This document shows, piece by piece, positions 36,578-45,416 of a stretch of DNA of 56,197 bases. Made by a program: the position numbers and the translations under genes. The stretch is from an uncultured Verrucomicrobiota bacterium (lineage in GTDB: Bacteria > Verrucomicrobiota > Kiritimatiellia > CAJWTS01): NCBI GenBank assembly GCA_913047795.1, contig CAJWTS010000016.1, positions 1 through 56,197 on the forward strand, written 5' to 3'. The notes under the pieces were generated by a model. That model was given only the letters and a program-made list of their open reading frames with translations, was not told where the DNA came from and made no database searches. Position 1 is the stretch's first letter, and the number at the start of each line of letters is the position of its first letter.

Positions 36578-36967
36578 TCAGGGCGCCGTAGCGATCGTCA
36601 GGTGGTGGCCGGAGGCCGGATTTTCGACGCCGTAGGAGCATTCCGGCACCTCCTCTGTGGAGCGAAGGAGATAGCTCCCGCCACGTGGACATACGAGAAG
36701 GTCATAACCTTTTCCCTCCAGGCTACGTCCTCGGACAAAACGATCGAGTTCCTTCGGGGTTGGGACCGCCCCGGGCGGCTTGTGTTCCAGTTCCCACCAC
36801 ATCTGTGTGCTTTCCTTGAGAAGAGCGAGGTTGCTGATGCATTGATCGCGTTCGGGATCGCTGCGATTGTCAGCGTGCTCACGTAATTGCGCCAATACCA
36901 TCCATGCCAGCATACCGATCAGCAAGATGGCCAGGGCCGCGAGGATTCCTGTGCGTAGTTTCGTCAA
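36578..36967 (-). CDS. small membrane-anchored prepilin-like protein
   Basis: A 129-residue protein with an N-terminal transmembrane helix (about residues 9-27). The C-terminal module has the pattern C-x-x-N-L, P-x-x-x-L, C-P-x-G-G-x-Y and a final C, which resembles the pseudopilin-like C-terminal domains common in PVC bacteria. The usual G-F-T-L-x-E prepilin-peptidase site is absent, so it is probably not processed. The start is TTG at 36967, with a GGAG site six bases upstream and a promoter-like pair behind it. Cysteine pairing between C-x-x-N and C-P-x-G is probable by analogy. Confidence 0.68.
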   Translation of the reverse strand: MTKLRTGILAALAILLIGMLAWMVLAQLREHADNRSDPERDQCISNLALLKESTQMWWELEHKPPGAVPTPKELDRFVRGRSLEGKGYDLLVCPRGGSYLLRSTEEVPECSYGVENPASGHHLTIATAP

Positions 36968-37002
36968 TCAGTCTCCTGGCTGCCGGTTCTTCATTCAATA
37001 AG

Positions 37003-37030
37003 AATATAAGGATCTGGGGGTTGGGGTCAA
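37003..37030 (-). promoter_or_regulatory. predicted promoter for the prepilin-like gene
   Basis: On the minus strand TTGACC (37030-37025) and TATATT (37008-37003) are spaced by 16 bases and each match the sigma-70 consensus at 5 of 6 positions. Initiation near 36996 would leave a leader of about 29 bases before the TTG start at 36967, which has a good ribosome site. The promoter lies between the GH30-like stop and this gene, implying separate transcription. Confidence 0.4.
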
Positions 37031-37037
37031 AGTGGAA

Positions 37038-39068
37038 TCAGTCGGTTGTAAGGAATGCGGGTGAGGTCAGCGAGACCATGGATTCAGCGGGCAGCTCCGT
37101 GCTCACGCGTCCATTGACGACGGTCAACGGCGTCTGTGTGCTGAAACGCTTGCGAGAGGTGGAGACGACGGGGATCAGCCGTCGGATGCTCGAGGGAATG
37201 CCGCTGACCGTGACCGGTCGTTTGGCCCCGTAGTTCGCCACATGCACAACGATCCCCGTCGGGTTTGTCGCTCCGTCCGCAAACACACTGGCCTGTACGT
37301 GTTCGCTCGAGGATTCGCTCCAGTAGCCGATACCGGGTGAGGGTGTTAAGTTGCAGAAGTGCTTCATGAAGGCATGCCGTGTGCCGCCCCGGGCCACGCC
37401 GTGGTGTGCAACCGCCAGACGGTAGTCGGGCGCAAACTGCCAATACATCACGCCTTGTGGTCGCGCAACACGCAGTAACTCCTGGTAGAGCCGTAGTTCG
37501 TCGAGAGCGTAGTGGGGCGCATCGAGTTTCCATGGCGTCCGGTGCGCACCGGCATCGACGCCGGCCTCCGTTACATAAAGCGGAAGTTTCAGGCGTGTTG
37601 CCAGCGCACGCCATTTTGCGTAGTCGTCCATATCGCTTTTCCAGGTATGGAAGGCCAACGCACCCGCATGTGCCAGCACACTGTCGTCATGCCCTTCGGC
37701 ATACTCGATCGTGCGCGCGGAGCCCGTGTCTCCAATTAGAATCTTTGTCGAGAGCTTGAGGTCGCGCAGATGAGAGCCGAGTCGAATGAGCGCCTCGCGG
37801 TGCTCGGTAAGATCGAGATACGTGTAAACGCCGAGATCGGGTTCGTTGAAAGAGATCAGCTCGGGTTCAACATCATACTTGTGCTTCGCATACAGGAGGA
37901 AAGCACCCAGGGATTCGGCGACCTCGTCCCACATGTCCGGCTTGAGTCGACGCTTTAGGGTCCAGAGCGGTTTTCGCGGGCCACCATACATCCAGGCGGG
38001 TAGATGCCAGATCGAAAGGCAAAGCCGGGCGCCATCCTGCTCGAAGTCCCGCATCAGCGTGAGCTCACGCCGCAGTGGCGACTCAGCGATGTCGTTCTTT
38101 TCGAAAGCGATCCAATTGATGGTGCCGGCGTCTTTGTTGTCGTTCTCGGGCTCCCACATATACAGGCTCATCTCCATGCGAACCCATGCGGACCGCAACG
38201 TTTGCCGATTGAAGGCGGTTACCGCCGAGTCGAGCTCGAAGCAATAATTGCCACCGAATCCCTCAAACGGGAACTGAGCTTGGCCGGGTTCAATCGTGAT
38301 CACGGCAGGCTGACCGTCCTCCGGTGCGACGAATTCGATGTCGAACGTGCTGGTGACCGTTTGGCCGGCCGTTGTTCCGCCTTCATGCAGTGGGGTGTAA
38401 AGCGCGAAGGTGGCCGAAGACCATCGGCGATCGTCCTGCAGGTAGATCCACCGGTTCTCCCTGAAGTTGAGGCGAAGTTCTTCGCGGCCGCCCACATCTG
38501 TCAGTACCGCGCGTGATCCCGATTCCTCCATGAGTCGCGGTTCGCCGCTTTGGCGCAGCGGCAGAGTGACTGCGTGTACGACATTGTCGGGATCCTCGAC
38601 CCGACCGGATCCACCTTGAAAGCGATGGGCCGGGACTTCGACGAACAGGTAGACACCTTCGAGGTCTACCCTGTCTTGGGCCGTCACAGAGACCGTGACC
38701 GGAACGGCGTCGTCGACTGCCTCGCCGACAAGGACGGTATAGGTAAACATCTTGTCGTCGAATGGGAGCCTGCCCTCCCATTGCCGGCCCTGATCTGATC
38801 TGTGATAGCGAGTCTGAACCGCAGATTCGAGTCCGGTCTTCTTGCGCCAGCCGGGCGCAACGACGCGAAGGTCGATGCGACAGGGCATGCGCAGTCCGTT
38901 TGCGCGCGCGGCCTTAATGCGACCCGACTGCTCGACTTCGAGTTCCGTCGCGGCAAGCAATGCTCCCGGCAAAAGGCTGCCGAGGATTAGCGAGACAAGG
39001 CGGACGGGCAGAGTCGTGACGGATTTCGATCGCAACGAAGCCTGGCGGTTTGCGGTTTTGTTCTGCAT
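37038..39068 (-). CDS. secreted glycoside hydrolase, GH30-like (clan GH-A)
   Basis: A 676-residue exported enzyme: a basic N-terminus and hydrophobic signal segment end near L-L-A-A-T. Residues about 45-250 are beta-rich and look like an accessory domain. The catalytic barrel starts at F-E-G-F-G-G-N-Y-C-F, the opening typical of GH30, and contains the acid/base motif S-F-N-E-P-D and the nucleophile motif V-T-E-A-G-V-D. The C-terminus has a beta-sandwich with S-M-V-S-L-T-S, also usual in GH30. Substrate (glucan, xylan, galactan or other) cannot be told from sequence. Its start is only about 24 bases from the divergent HAD gene. Confidence 0.78.
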   Translation of the reverse strand: MQNKTANRQASLRSKSVTTLPVRLVSLILGSLLPGALLAATELEVEQSGRIKAARANGLRMPCRIDLRVVAPGWRKKTGLESAVQTRYHRSDQGRQWEGRLPFDDKMFTYTVLVGEAVDDAVPVTVSVTAQDRVDLEGVYLFVEVPAHRFQGGSGRVEDPDNVVHAVTLPLRQSGEPRLMEESGSRAVLTDVGGREELRLNFRENRWIYLQDDRRWSSATFALYTPLHEGGTTAGQTVTSTFDIEFVAPEDGQPAVITIEPGQAQFPFEGFGGNYCFELDSAVTAFNRQTLRSAWVRMEMSLYMWEPENDNKDAGTINWIAFEKNDIAESPLRRELTLMRDFEQDGARLCLSIWHLPAWMYGGPRKPLWTLKRRLKPDMWDEVAESLGAFLLYAKHKYDVEPELISFNEPDLGVYTYLDLTEHREALIRLGSHLRDLKLSTKILIGDTGSARTIEYAEGHDDSVLAHAGALAFHTWKSDMDDYAKWRALATRLKLPLYVTEAGVDAGAHRTPWKLDAPHYALDELRLYQELLRVARPQGVMYWQFAPDYRLAVAHHGVARGGTRHAFMKHFCNLTPSPGIGYWSESSSEHVQASVFADGATNPTGIVVHVANYGAKRPVTVSGIPSSIRRLIPVVSTSRKRFSTQTPLTVVNGRVSTELPAESMVSLTSPAFLTTD

Positions 39069-39092
39069 GCCGGTTCATTGTATGATTCCAGC

Positions 39093-39728
39093 GTGAATTC
39101 TGGAAAGGCCTATATTGACCTCGATGATGTTATCTCCGCGACAGGGGAGGCATTCGTAAGACTGATGGCCCGTTTTTACGGCCGGGATGTCAGCCTCGAG
39201 GACCTACATACCTGGGATCTGGGCGTCTCTCTCGGCCTTGCCGAGCATGAAGTCCAGCCTTTCATGGATCGGGTTCACGCACCGGAGACCCTGGGGGCCA
39301 TGGCATTGATCGACGGCGCGCGTGAGGCCTTGCATCGGATCGGGGCCTTGGGTTTCGAAGTGCATATTGTGACCGGGCGTCCGCCGTCGACGGCGGCAAC
39401 GACGCGCGATTGGTTGCGCGCTAGAAAGGTGCCGCACGACGTGCTCATCCATGTCGACAAATACGGACACAATGTGGCATCCTCCGCCGAATGTCGTGTG
39501 TTGGCGCTGGGTGATCTCGCGCACAAGGCGTATGCGTTCGCTGTCGAGGACTCCGGGGAAACCGCGGTGTACCTTGCTGGCAAGGGTGTTCCGGTCGCTC
39601 TCATGGACCGCCCCTGGAATCGAGGGGTGGAGGTGCGTGCAGCGGAGGAAAGGAAATTGATCAGTCGCTATTCAGATTGGTCCGGGGTCTTGTGCTGGAT
39701 CGAAGAGGAGGTCCATGCTGGAATCTAA
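39093..39728 (+). CDS. HAD-family 5'-nucleotidase-like phosphatase
   Basis: A 211-residue HAD hydrolase. Motif I is Y-I-D-L-D-D-V near the N-terminus, motif II is V-T-G-R-P-P, and motif III/IV regions carry E-D-S-G-E near residue 150. The family resembles 5'(3')-deoxyribonucleotidase-like (NT5C) proteins. The GTG at 39093 leads directly into motif I; a TTG at 39078 is also in frame, and neither has a good ribosome site. It overlaps the glutamate-cysteine ligase gene by 14 bases, which suggests coupled expression. Substrate is unknown. Confidence 0.72.
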   Translation: MNSGKAYIDLDDVISATGEAFVRLMARFYGRDVSLEDLHTWDLGVSLGLAEHEVQPFMDRVHAPETLGAMALIDGAREALHRIGALGFEVHIVTGRPPSTAATTRDWLRARKVPHDVLIHVDKYGHNVASSAECRVLALGDLAHKAYAFAVEDSGETAVYLAGKGVPVALMDRPWNRGVEVRAAEERKLISRYSDWSGVLCWIEEEVHAGI

Positions 39729-41055
39729 TGTCTATTCGACCGGTCTCGCCGACCGCATCCGGTCCGTGATCGCTCCCGCATCCGGGTCGACGGACCAGCC
39801 GTTGATCGGAATCGAAGTGGAGAATATGCTCTACGATGCGAACTTTGCTCGCATCCCGGTTAATCACGGTGCGACCATCTCGGCGACCGACATCCTGCGC
39901 CGCCTCAGGAAGGACTCCGACGCGATTGCGCAGGGAGTCGGCTATTCGCTTGAGCCGGGCGGCCAGGTCGAGTTTGCATCCGCGCCGCGTGTTTCGCTGA
40001 ATGAACTTCAGGAGCAGTGTCGCTCGCACCAGGACCGACTCGAGACCCTGTGTGCCCGCGAGGGCTTGTTTACGTCCGATCTTTCCCTGGAGCCGTTCGC
40101 CGTCCCGGAGGAGATCGATCTGATCGATCAAAGCAAATATCGATTGATGCACGACCGATTCACGCAGACCGGCTCCCTCGGAGCATGGATGATGCGCAAT
40201 ACTACAAGCATCCAGGTCAACATTGATGTCATCGACGAGGCGACGGCCGCGGAGATGGCCTTTGTCTGCGATTGTGTCGCGCCACTCGCCGCGATCCTGT
40301 TTGCGCACAGCCCCTTTCAGCGAGGCGTCGCCACGGGCCCGAGAAATGCTCGCTACGAGATATGGCAGGATACAGATGCCAGTCGCTGCGGCTATTTGAT
40401 GGATCTGGGCGCAATGACGACGGCCGACGGCCTCGTGGAGAGATACGCCGAGTGGATACTGGACGTGCCCACAATCTTTACATACCCCACGAGCGGGGAG
40501 GATGTTCCGTACCCCGGCACCTTGGGCGCGTGGCTGACCGACCTTTCCGATCAAGGTCGTGTCCAGCAGCATGACATCGAAGTGGCCCTGCATCAAAGCT
40601 TCAGCCATGTGCGATTCAAGCGCAACGTGGTCGAGATTCGCATCACCGACCGACCGCCGTTTGGCTACGAGATTGCGCCCGCTGCGTTCTGGGCGGGGCT
40701 CATGGCCGATAAGACGCGAGAACGCCTGCTCGAGCTCGTCGCCGCCTGGTCTCTCGATGATCGTCAGCGTCTCTGCGATGCCGCGCCCAATCTAAATCTG
40801 TCGCAGACGGGACCGCAGCAGCGCAGTCTGGATGATTGGATGGAGACTGTATGCGAACTCGCGCTGGCCGGACTGGACGAACGCTGTGCAACGCTACGCG
40901 TCGGGAGCGAAAGGCATCTCTTCGAGGATTTCTATCGCGCTTTCAGGGCCAATGGGATCTTCAGTCTTCAGGTCCAGGAGCGGTTCGCGGACACCCGCGG
41001 AGACTTGAAAACATTTCTGCAATCTGCCTGCCACCCGACGGTCGCCGGTCGGTAG
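39715..41055 (+). CDS. glutamate-cysteine ligase, GCS2 family
   Basis: A 446-residue ligase of the plant/alphaproteobacterial GCS2 type. Visible are I-G-I-E-V-E (ATP/metal site, about residues 31-36), the G-Y-S-L-E-P-G-G-Q-V-E region, the M-M-R-N-T-T-S-I-Q-V-N-I-D strand and V-E-I-R-I-T-D near residue 305. It is expected to form gamma-glutamylcysteine, the first thiol in glutathione synthesis; no gshB is in the window, so the final product could also be another gamma-glutamyl thiol. It has a strong AGGAGG ribosome site and overlaps the HAD gene. Confidence 0.85.
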   Translation: MLESNVYSTGLADRIRSVIAPASGSTDQPLIGIEVENMLYDANFARIPVNHGATISATDILRRLRKDSDAIAQGVGYSLEPGGQVEFASAPRVSLNELQEQCRSHQDRLETLCAREGLFTSDLSLEPFAVPEEIDLIDQSKYRLMHDRFTQTGSLGAWMMRNTTSIQVNIDVIDEATAAEMAFVCDCVAPLAAILFAHSPFQRGVATGPRNARYEIWQDTDASRCGYLMDLGAMTTADGLVERYAEWILDVPTIFTYPTSGEDVPYPGTLGAWLTDLSDQGRVQQHDIEVALHQSFSHVRFKRNVVEIRITDRPPFGYEIAPAAFWAGLMADKTRERLLELVAAWSLDDRQRLCDAAPNLNLSQTGPQQRSLDDWMETVCELALAGLDERCATLRVGSERHLFEDFYRAFRANGIFSLQVQERFADTRGDLKTFLQSACHPTVAGR

Positions 41056-41199
41056 CACGCGGTATTGTGCGGAACGGCGGTACATTGCAAGATTTCAGTT
41101 GATCGCAGATTGATTCCGGATGATGATCGGCTTTCGCTTTGTGCTGCGCGTGCATCCGCTTATAGGCAGCAGAATGAATTTGTCAGCAGGGAGAATACG

Positions 41200-42483
41200 A
41201 TGACCACTATCGCCGCTACGCGGGAAGACATGTTCGAGAAGATTCGGGAGTTTGTGCGACGTGACTTCGAGCCGCACTTCGGCGCAAGAAAGGGTGAATT
41301 CCCGTCCAACCCACTCTGGGGCCGGCTGCGCGAGCTGGGTTCCGAGCTCTGGCTCGATACCGGAAGCCTCGACGAGTCGGGAGCGCTGTGGTCGGAGGAG
41401 ATGTCGGCGTTGACGACCAATAACACCTTGCTCAATCGCGAGGTTCAAAGTGGTCAATACGACGTGCTGATCAAGGAGGCGGCCGCGTTGCTGGAGCCCT
41501 ATGGGCTTGTGGAGCAGGAGCTGGTTCTCGAGATCTGTTTCATTCTCAATGCGTGCCACGCATTGGAACTGGTTGAGACGTATGACGCGCTTGTGTCGGT
41601 GGAGGAACATACCGACCTTGCGCATGATCTTGAGAAAGCTGTGGAGACAGCGGAACGCTACCATGCGATTTGTCCCGAACGTTTCATCGTAAAGATGCCC
41701 ATGACCCCGGCGGGACTATTGGCCACGCGCCGGGTGTGCGAGGATGGCATGGCCGTCAATCACACACTCGGCTTTTCCGCGCGCCAGAATTACGTCATCG
41801 CGCGCATCGGAAACCCGGACTACGTCAATGTGTTCATGGGACGGCTCAATAGTTTTGTCATCGATAACGAACTCGGTCCCGGCGAAAACGTGGGCGAACG
41901 CGCGACCCTGGCCTCGCAGGCCGGGCTACGCGCGCTTGCGGAATCGCACGATGTGCTTTCGCGCCAGATCGGCGCCAGTTTGCGCTCCGGTGATCAGATC
42001 CGAGATCTGGCGGGGTTGGATGTGTTTACGATGCCACCGGCGGCGGCCGGAGAATTCGTGGGATCCGGCTTCGTTCTGGCAGATATTAATGACAGAACGG
42101 GCGAAGATTACCCCGTGACGCTCAACGAGGGTGTCGACCGCGATGCCATCCGGATCGATACCCTGTGGGATATCAACGACGAGGTGGTTGCCTGTCTGGA
42201 CGCGTTGGACAAGGAGGATATCGACAGCATGACACCCGATCAATTGGTCGCTTTCTTTGGTGAGCACGGGTGTGGAGATGTTCTGGTTCCCTGGAGTGAC
42301 GAACAGATCGCTACCAGTGCGGCCGAAGGTAAAATTCCGAAGCTGGATAACTGGCGCGATGCGCTCGCATCAGGTGCCGTTGGCCTCGATAGCCTGATGA
42401 ACCTTGGCGGGCTAAACGCCTTTATCAAGGATCAGGCCGACATGGACGAACGCGTTCGCAACGTTCTGTCCAGCGAGACGTAG
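41200..42483 (+). CDS. transaldolase-family protein with C-terminal extension
   Basis: A 427-residue protein. Residues about 60-290 match the transaldolase/fructose-6-phosphate aldolase TIM barrel: T-T-N-N-T-L-L comes early in the barrel, and the Schiff-base Lys lies in F-I-V-K-M-P-M-T (Lys 165). N-H-T-L-G-F-S-A-R-Q follows, and D-V-F-T-M-P-P lies near the end of the barrel. A further roughly 140 residues follow, with no recognised domain. Normal transaldolases are about 220-370 residues, so the extension is unusual. The ATG at 41200 has an AGGGAG ribosome site. It lies in the same orientation about 145 bases after the glutamate-cysteine ligase gene. Confidence 0.8.
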   Translation: MTTIAATREDMFEKIREFVRRDFEPHFGARKGEFPSNPLWGRLRELGSELWLDTGSLDESGALWSEEMSALTTNNTLLNREVQSGQYDVLIKEAAALLEPYGLVEQELVLEICFILNACHALELVETYDALVSVEEHTDLAHDLEKAVETAERYHAICPERFIVKMPMTPAGLLATRRVCEDGMAVNHTLGFSARQNYVIARIGNPDYVNVFMGRLNSFVIDNELGPGENVGERATLASQAGLRALAESHDVLSRQIGASLRSGDQIRDLAGLDVFTMPPAAAGEFVGSGFVLADINDRTGEDYPVTLNEGVDRDAIRIDTLWDINDEVVACLDALDKEDIDSMTPDQLVAFFGEHGCGDVLVPWSDEQIATSAAEGKIPKLDNWRDALASGAVGLDSLMNLGGLNAFIKDQADMDERVRNVLSSET

Positions 42484-42657
42484 CCCGCGAGGCTCGTAGC
42501 GCGCATATGATCCTGCCGAATAGGCGGTGACCGTCGTCCGGTTCAGCGCATGGCATCCGTCATGTATAGAGTAGCGCGGCCTTTGATGGCGGTTTATACG
42601 AAGCCCATCAACTGCCGCTCTGCACGGCGGTAGCCCGGGCAGCCCTGAAAGATCGCT

Positions 42658-43980
42658 TTAGCTGTGACTGGCGTCGTGTCCCCTGCGCCGTGAAGCCAGC
42701 GTGAACCAGGCCAGGCCGACCAGCAAAACACAGAGTCCAGTCGCCCAGACCCGGGGATCGATCGCGAAGGCCAGCGTCAGGCAGGCGCCAAACCCTAACC
42801 ACGAGATCCATAGCGGGAACCTGCGTTCTTCACGGGGCATGCGGATGGCAGCAAGATTCGTCAATGCGTAGTACACGAGTACGGTGAAGGCACTAAACGA
42901 CCAGGTCGTCTTGACATCACCAATCAGGACGAGTCCGCCAACCAGAACAGCAACGGCAATCACGGCGGCCGTGGGGGTGGTCTGCTTCGCGTTGAGTTGC
43001 GATAAGAACCCGGGAACGTCGCGACGCCGTGCCATGGCGAGCAGGACACGCGAGAGGCCCAGGAAAAGATTGAGCAATACGCCCGCCATCGCGCAAGGCG
43101 CAGCGATGGACAGCCATCGCGCGAGACCCGTCTGGCCGTTTATGAATGCCGCGTATTTAAGGCCGGAACCCGCAAGATGCGGAAGTCGTACGGCGCCACT
43201 GGTAACATAGGCACAGGCGACGGCAGCGTAGAGGATCCCGCACAGCACTAAGGTTGCAATGATTGCGATGGGGATCGATCGTCTTGGATCGCGTACCTCT
43301 TCGCCCATCGTGGCAATGCGCCCGTAGCCGGTGAATGCTACGAACATCAATGCAGAAGCCTCGATCAGCGAACGTCGGTCCGCGAGCATGCTGTCGAATG
43401 AAGTCACCTCGGGCCATCCCCGAACGCGGAACATGACGACAACGAACGCAGCAAGCGCTACCCCGGCGATTCCCACGATCGTTGCGTTGACATGGTTCGA
43501 GCGTCGAACCCCGCTTAAGACCAAAAACGTGATGACGAGGATAACGAGCATGGCCGTCGCGCGCGGATCCGGAGTGGAACTGATCCCGTAGGCGTTGTTG
43601 GTAACTCGATCGATTGAGTTTGGAATGAGCATGTAGTTCGCACAACCAAGTGCTGCGGTCGCAGCCGAGGCCGACTTGGCGCAAAGAAACATCCAGCCGG
43701 CAATGAATCCCAGCGTCGGATTAAGGTACCGATATCCGTATTCGTAGGTCCCGCCGCTGACGGGGTGGCTGGCGGCCAATTGGGCGCTACTCAGTCCGTT
43801 GCAACCTGCCAAAAGTCCGCCAATGATCGTGGCGAGGATGACGCCCTCCTGTGCAATGTTCGCGGCGATTGCAATGCTGATAAATACGCCGGTGCCGACG
43901 ATGGATCCGAGACCAAGCAGGACGGCGCCGGGAATTCCGATCTCGCGTCTTAGCTCGGCGTGCTTAGCCTGGTCCGTCAT
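42658..43980 (-). CDS. APC-superfamily amino-acid permease
   Basis: A 440-residue permease with about 12 hydrophobic helices and the amino acid-polyamine-organocation signature G-L-G-S-I-V-G-T-G-V-F near residue 20. The ATG at 43980 is followed by a short cytoplasmic tail typical of the family; the longer frame running to 44262 overlaps lpd in another frame and is rejected. It lies 56 bases after lpd. The 3' flank (42484-42657) carries no gene but has a GC-rich inverted repeat near 42612-42632, without a T-run, and the short element CGTAGCGCGCAT near 42495. Confidence 0.88.
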   Translation of the reverse strand: MTDQAKHAELRREIGIPGAVLLGLGSIVGTGVFISIAIAANIAQEGVILATIIGGLLAGCNGLSSAQLAASHPVSGGTYEYGYRYLNPTLGFIAGWMFLCAKSASAATAALGCANYMLIPNSIDRVTNNAYGISSTPDPRATAMLVILVITFLVLSGVRRSNHVNATIVGIAGVALAAFVVVMFRVRGWPEVTSFDSMLADRRSLIEASALMFVAFTGYGRIATMGEEVRDPRRSIPIAIIATLVLCGILYAAVACAYVTSGAVRLPHLAGSGLKYAAFINGQTGLARWLSIAAPCAMAGVLLNLFLGLSRVLLAMARRRDVPGFLSQLNAKQTTPTAAVIAVAVLVGGLVLIGDVKTTWSFSAFTVLVYYALTNLAAIRMPREERRFPLWISWLGFGACLTLAFAIDPRVWATGLCVLLVGLAWFTLASRRRGHDASHS

Positions 43981-44036
43981 GGGTAAGGCCGCGGGTAGGG
44001 CCCGCGGTAAATCTGGCAAGTCTCTATGTCGGGCGC

Positions 44037-45416
44037 CTATTTCCCGCGGGACGGGGGCGCATGAATCGCCGTGCCGTGCGCGGCATGCGCCGCTTCCATC
44101 CAGGCTTCTGACAGGGTGGGGTGCGAGTGTACCGTGCGGCCAATCTCCTCGAGTGTCAGTTCGGATCGAATCGCAACGGCTGCCTCCGCGATCAGGTCTG
44201 TCGCATGCGCTCCGATAACGTGCGCCCCCAGCAAGCGGTCGGTTGCCTTGTCGGCCACCCACTTCACGAATCCGACCGTTTCTCCAACGGCGATCGCTTT
44301 GCCGAGCCCGGCGAAGGCAAATTTTCCGGTCAGCACGTCGATTCCGGTCGCGGCAGCCTCTTCTTCAGTGAGGCCCACCACGCCGATTTCGGGGGAGGTG
44401 AAGACTGCGGCAGGGATCAACGTTTCCATGCGCGTACGCTCCTTGCGGACGATGTTTTCGGCAACCGTAATGCCCTGCGACGTGGCGGCATGGGCGAGTT
44501 GGGTTCGTCCGTTGACGTCGCCAATCGCATACACGGTCGCCGCCGACGTCATGCCGAAGTCGTCAACGGTTATGAATCCGCTTTCGTCCGTAGCAATGCC
44601 GGCATGCTCGAGTCCGAGTTTGCCGGTTGCCGGCGCCCGCCCAACCGCAACGATCAGGAGATCCCCCTCAATCGTCTTGTCGCCAACGTTGCCCTGGACA
44701 CAGCTATTGTTGGCGCTGACCTCGTCGAGTGGGGCGCCCGTCATGACCGTGATCCCGATCGCCTTCTCCATATGATCGCGGAGCGTCGCGCGGATCTCCG
44801 GGTCGAGCGTCAGTAGGATATCATCAAGCATTTCGACGATGGTGACTTCCGCGCCCAGGTTGGCGGCCATGCACGCGAACTCACAGCCAATGATGCCTCC
44901 ACCAAGGATAATCAGTCGTTTGGGAAGGTCGACCCGATCAAGAAAGGCGCGACTGTCGACAATTCGTTCATGTGCTGGCAGGAAGGAGGGAACAAGAGAG
45001 GTGCAACCCGTCGCAAGAATCGTATGGCCCGCCTCGATCGTCTCGCTGCCGGTCACCGCCAGTCGGTTGCGCGACGTAAATGAAGCCGTGCCGGAGATTG
45101 ACCTGACGCCGTTCGCTTTGAGCAATTGCTGAACACCGCTCTGCAGTTTCTTTACGACGCCGTTCTTGTGCTCGACGAGAGCAGCATAGTCGAGGGTAGG
45201 TGAGCACGAATGGAGGCCCGGTATGGCCCTCAGGCGATGATAGGCCTCGGCCGTTGCGATCAAGGTCTTGGAGGGTATGCAGCCCCAATTCAGGCAGGTG
45301 CCACCGGCCGCCTCCTTCTCGATCAGGGCTACGGATGCGCCCAGTTGGGCCGCGCGAATAGCAGCGGGATACCCCCCGGGGCCGGCGCCGACAATAACTA
45401 CATCAAAGTTTGCCAC
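44037..45416 (-). CDS. lpdA: dihydrolipoamide dehydrogenase (E3)
   Basis: A 459-residue flavoprotein that reoxidises lipoyl groups with NAD. It shows the FAD motif V-I-V-G-A-G-P-G-G, the redox disulfide G-G-T-C-L-N-W-G-C-I-P-S-K, the NAD motif G-G-G-I-I-G-C-E and the C-terminal active-site pair H-S-H-P-T-L-S-E. The GTG at 45416 begins exactly at the FAD fold and has a GGAGG site about 11 bases upstream; it overlaps the E2 stop by about 19 bases. The longer frame reaching 45530 is not needed. Confidence 0.95.
   Translation of the reverse strand: MANFDVVIVGAGPGGYPAAIRAAQLGASVALIEKEAAGGTCLNWGCIPSKTLIATAEAYHRLRAIPGLHSCSPTLDYAALVEHKNGVVKKLQSGVQQLLKANGVRSISGTASFTSRNRLAVTGSETIEAGHTILATGCTSLVPSFLPAHERIVDSRAFLDRVDLPKRLIILGGGIIGCEFACMAANLGAEVTIVEMLDDILLTLDPEIRATLRDHMEKAIGITVMTGAPLDEVSANNSCVQGNVGDKTIEGDLLIVAVGRAPATGKLGLEHAGIATDESGFITVDDFGMTSAATVYAIGDVNGRTQLAHAATSQGITVAENIVRKERTRMETLIPAAVFTSPEIGVVGLTEEEAAATGIDVLTGKFAFAGLGKAIAVGETVGFVKWVADKATDRLLGAHVIGAHATDLIAEAAVAIRSELTLEEIGRTVHSHPTLSEAWMEAAHAAHGTAIHAPPSRGK

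Noticed and set aside
42484..42657. tRNA or small gene between the transaldolase and permease genes
   Set aside because: No cloverleaf, no frame with a ribosome site; only a short GC-rich inverted repeat.
43981..44262. N-terminal extension of the APC permease
   Set aside because: It is a read-through of the lpd region in another frame, with no signal or family similarity.
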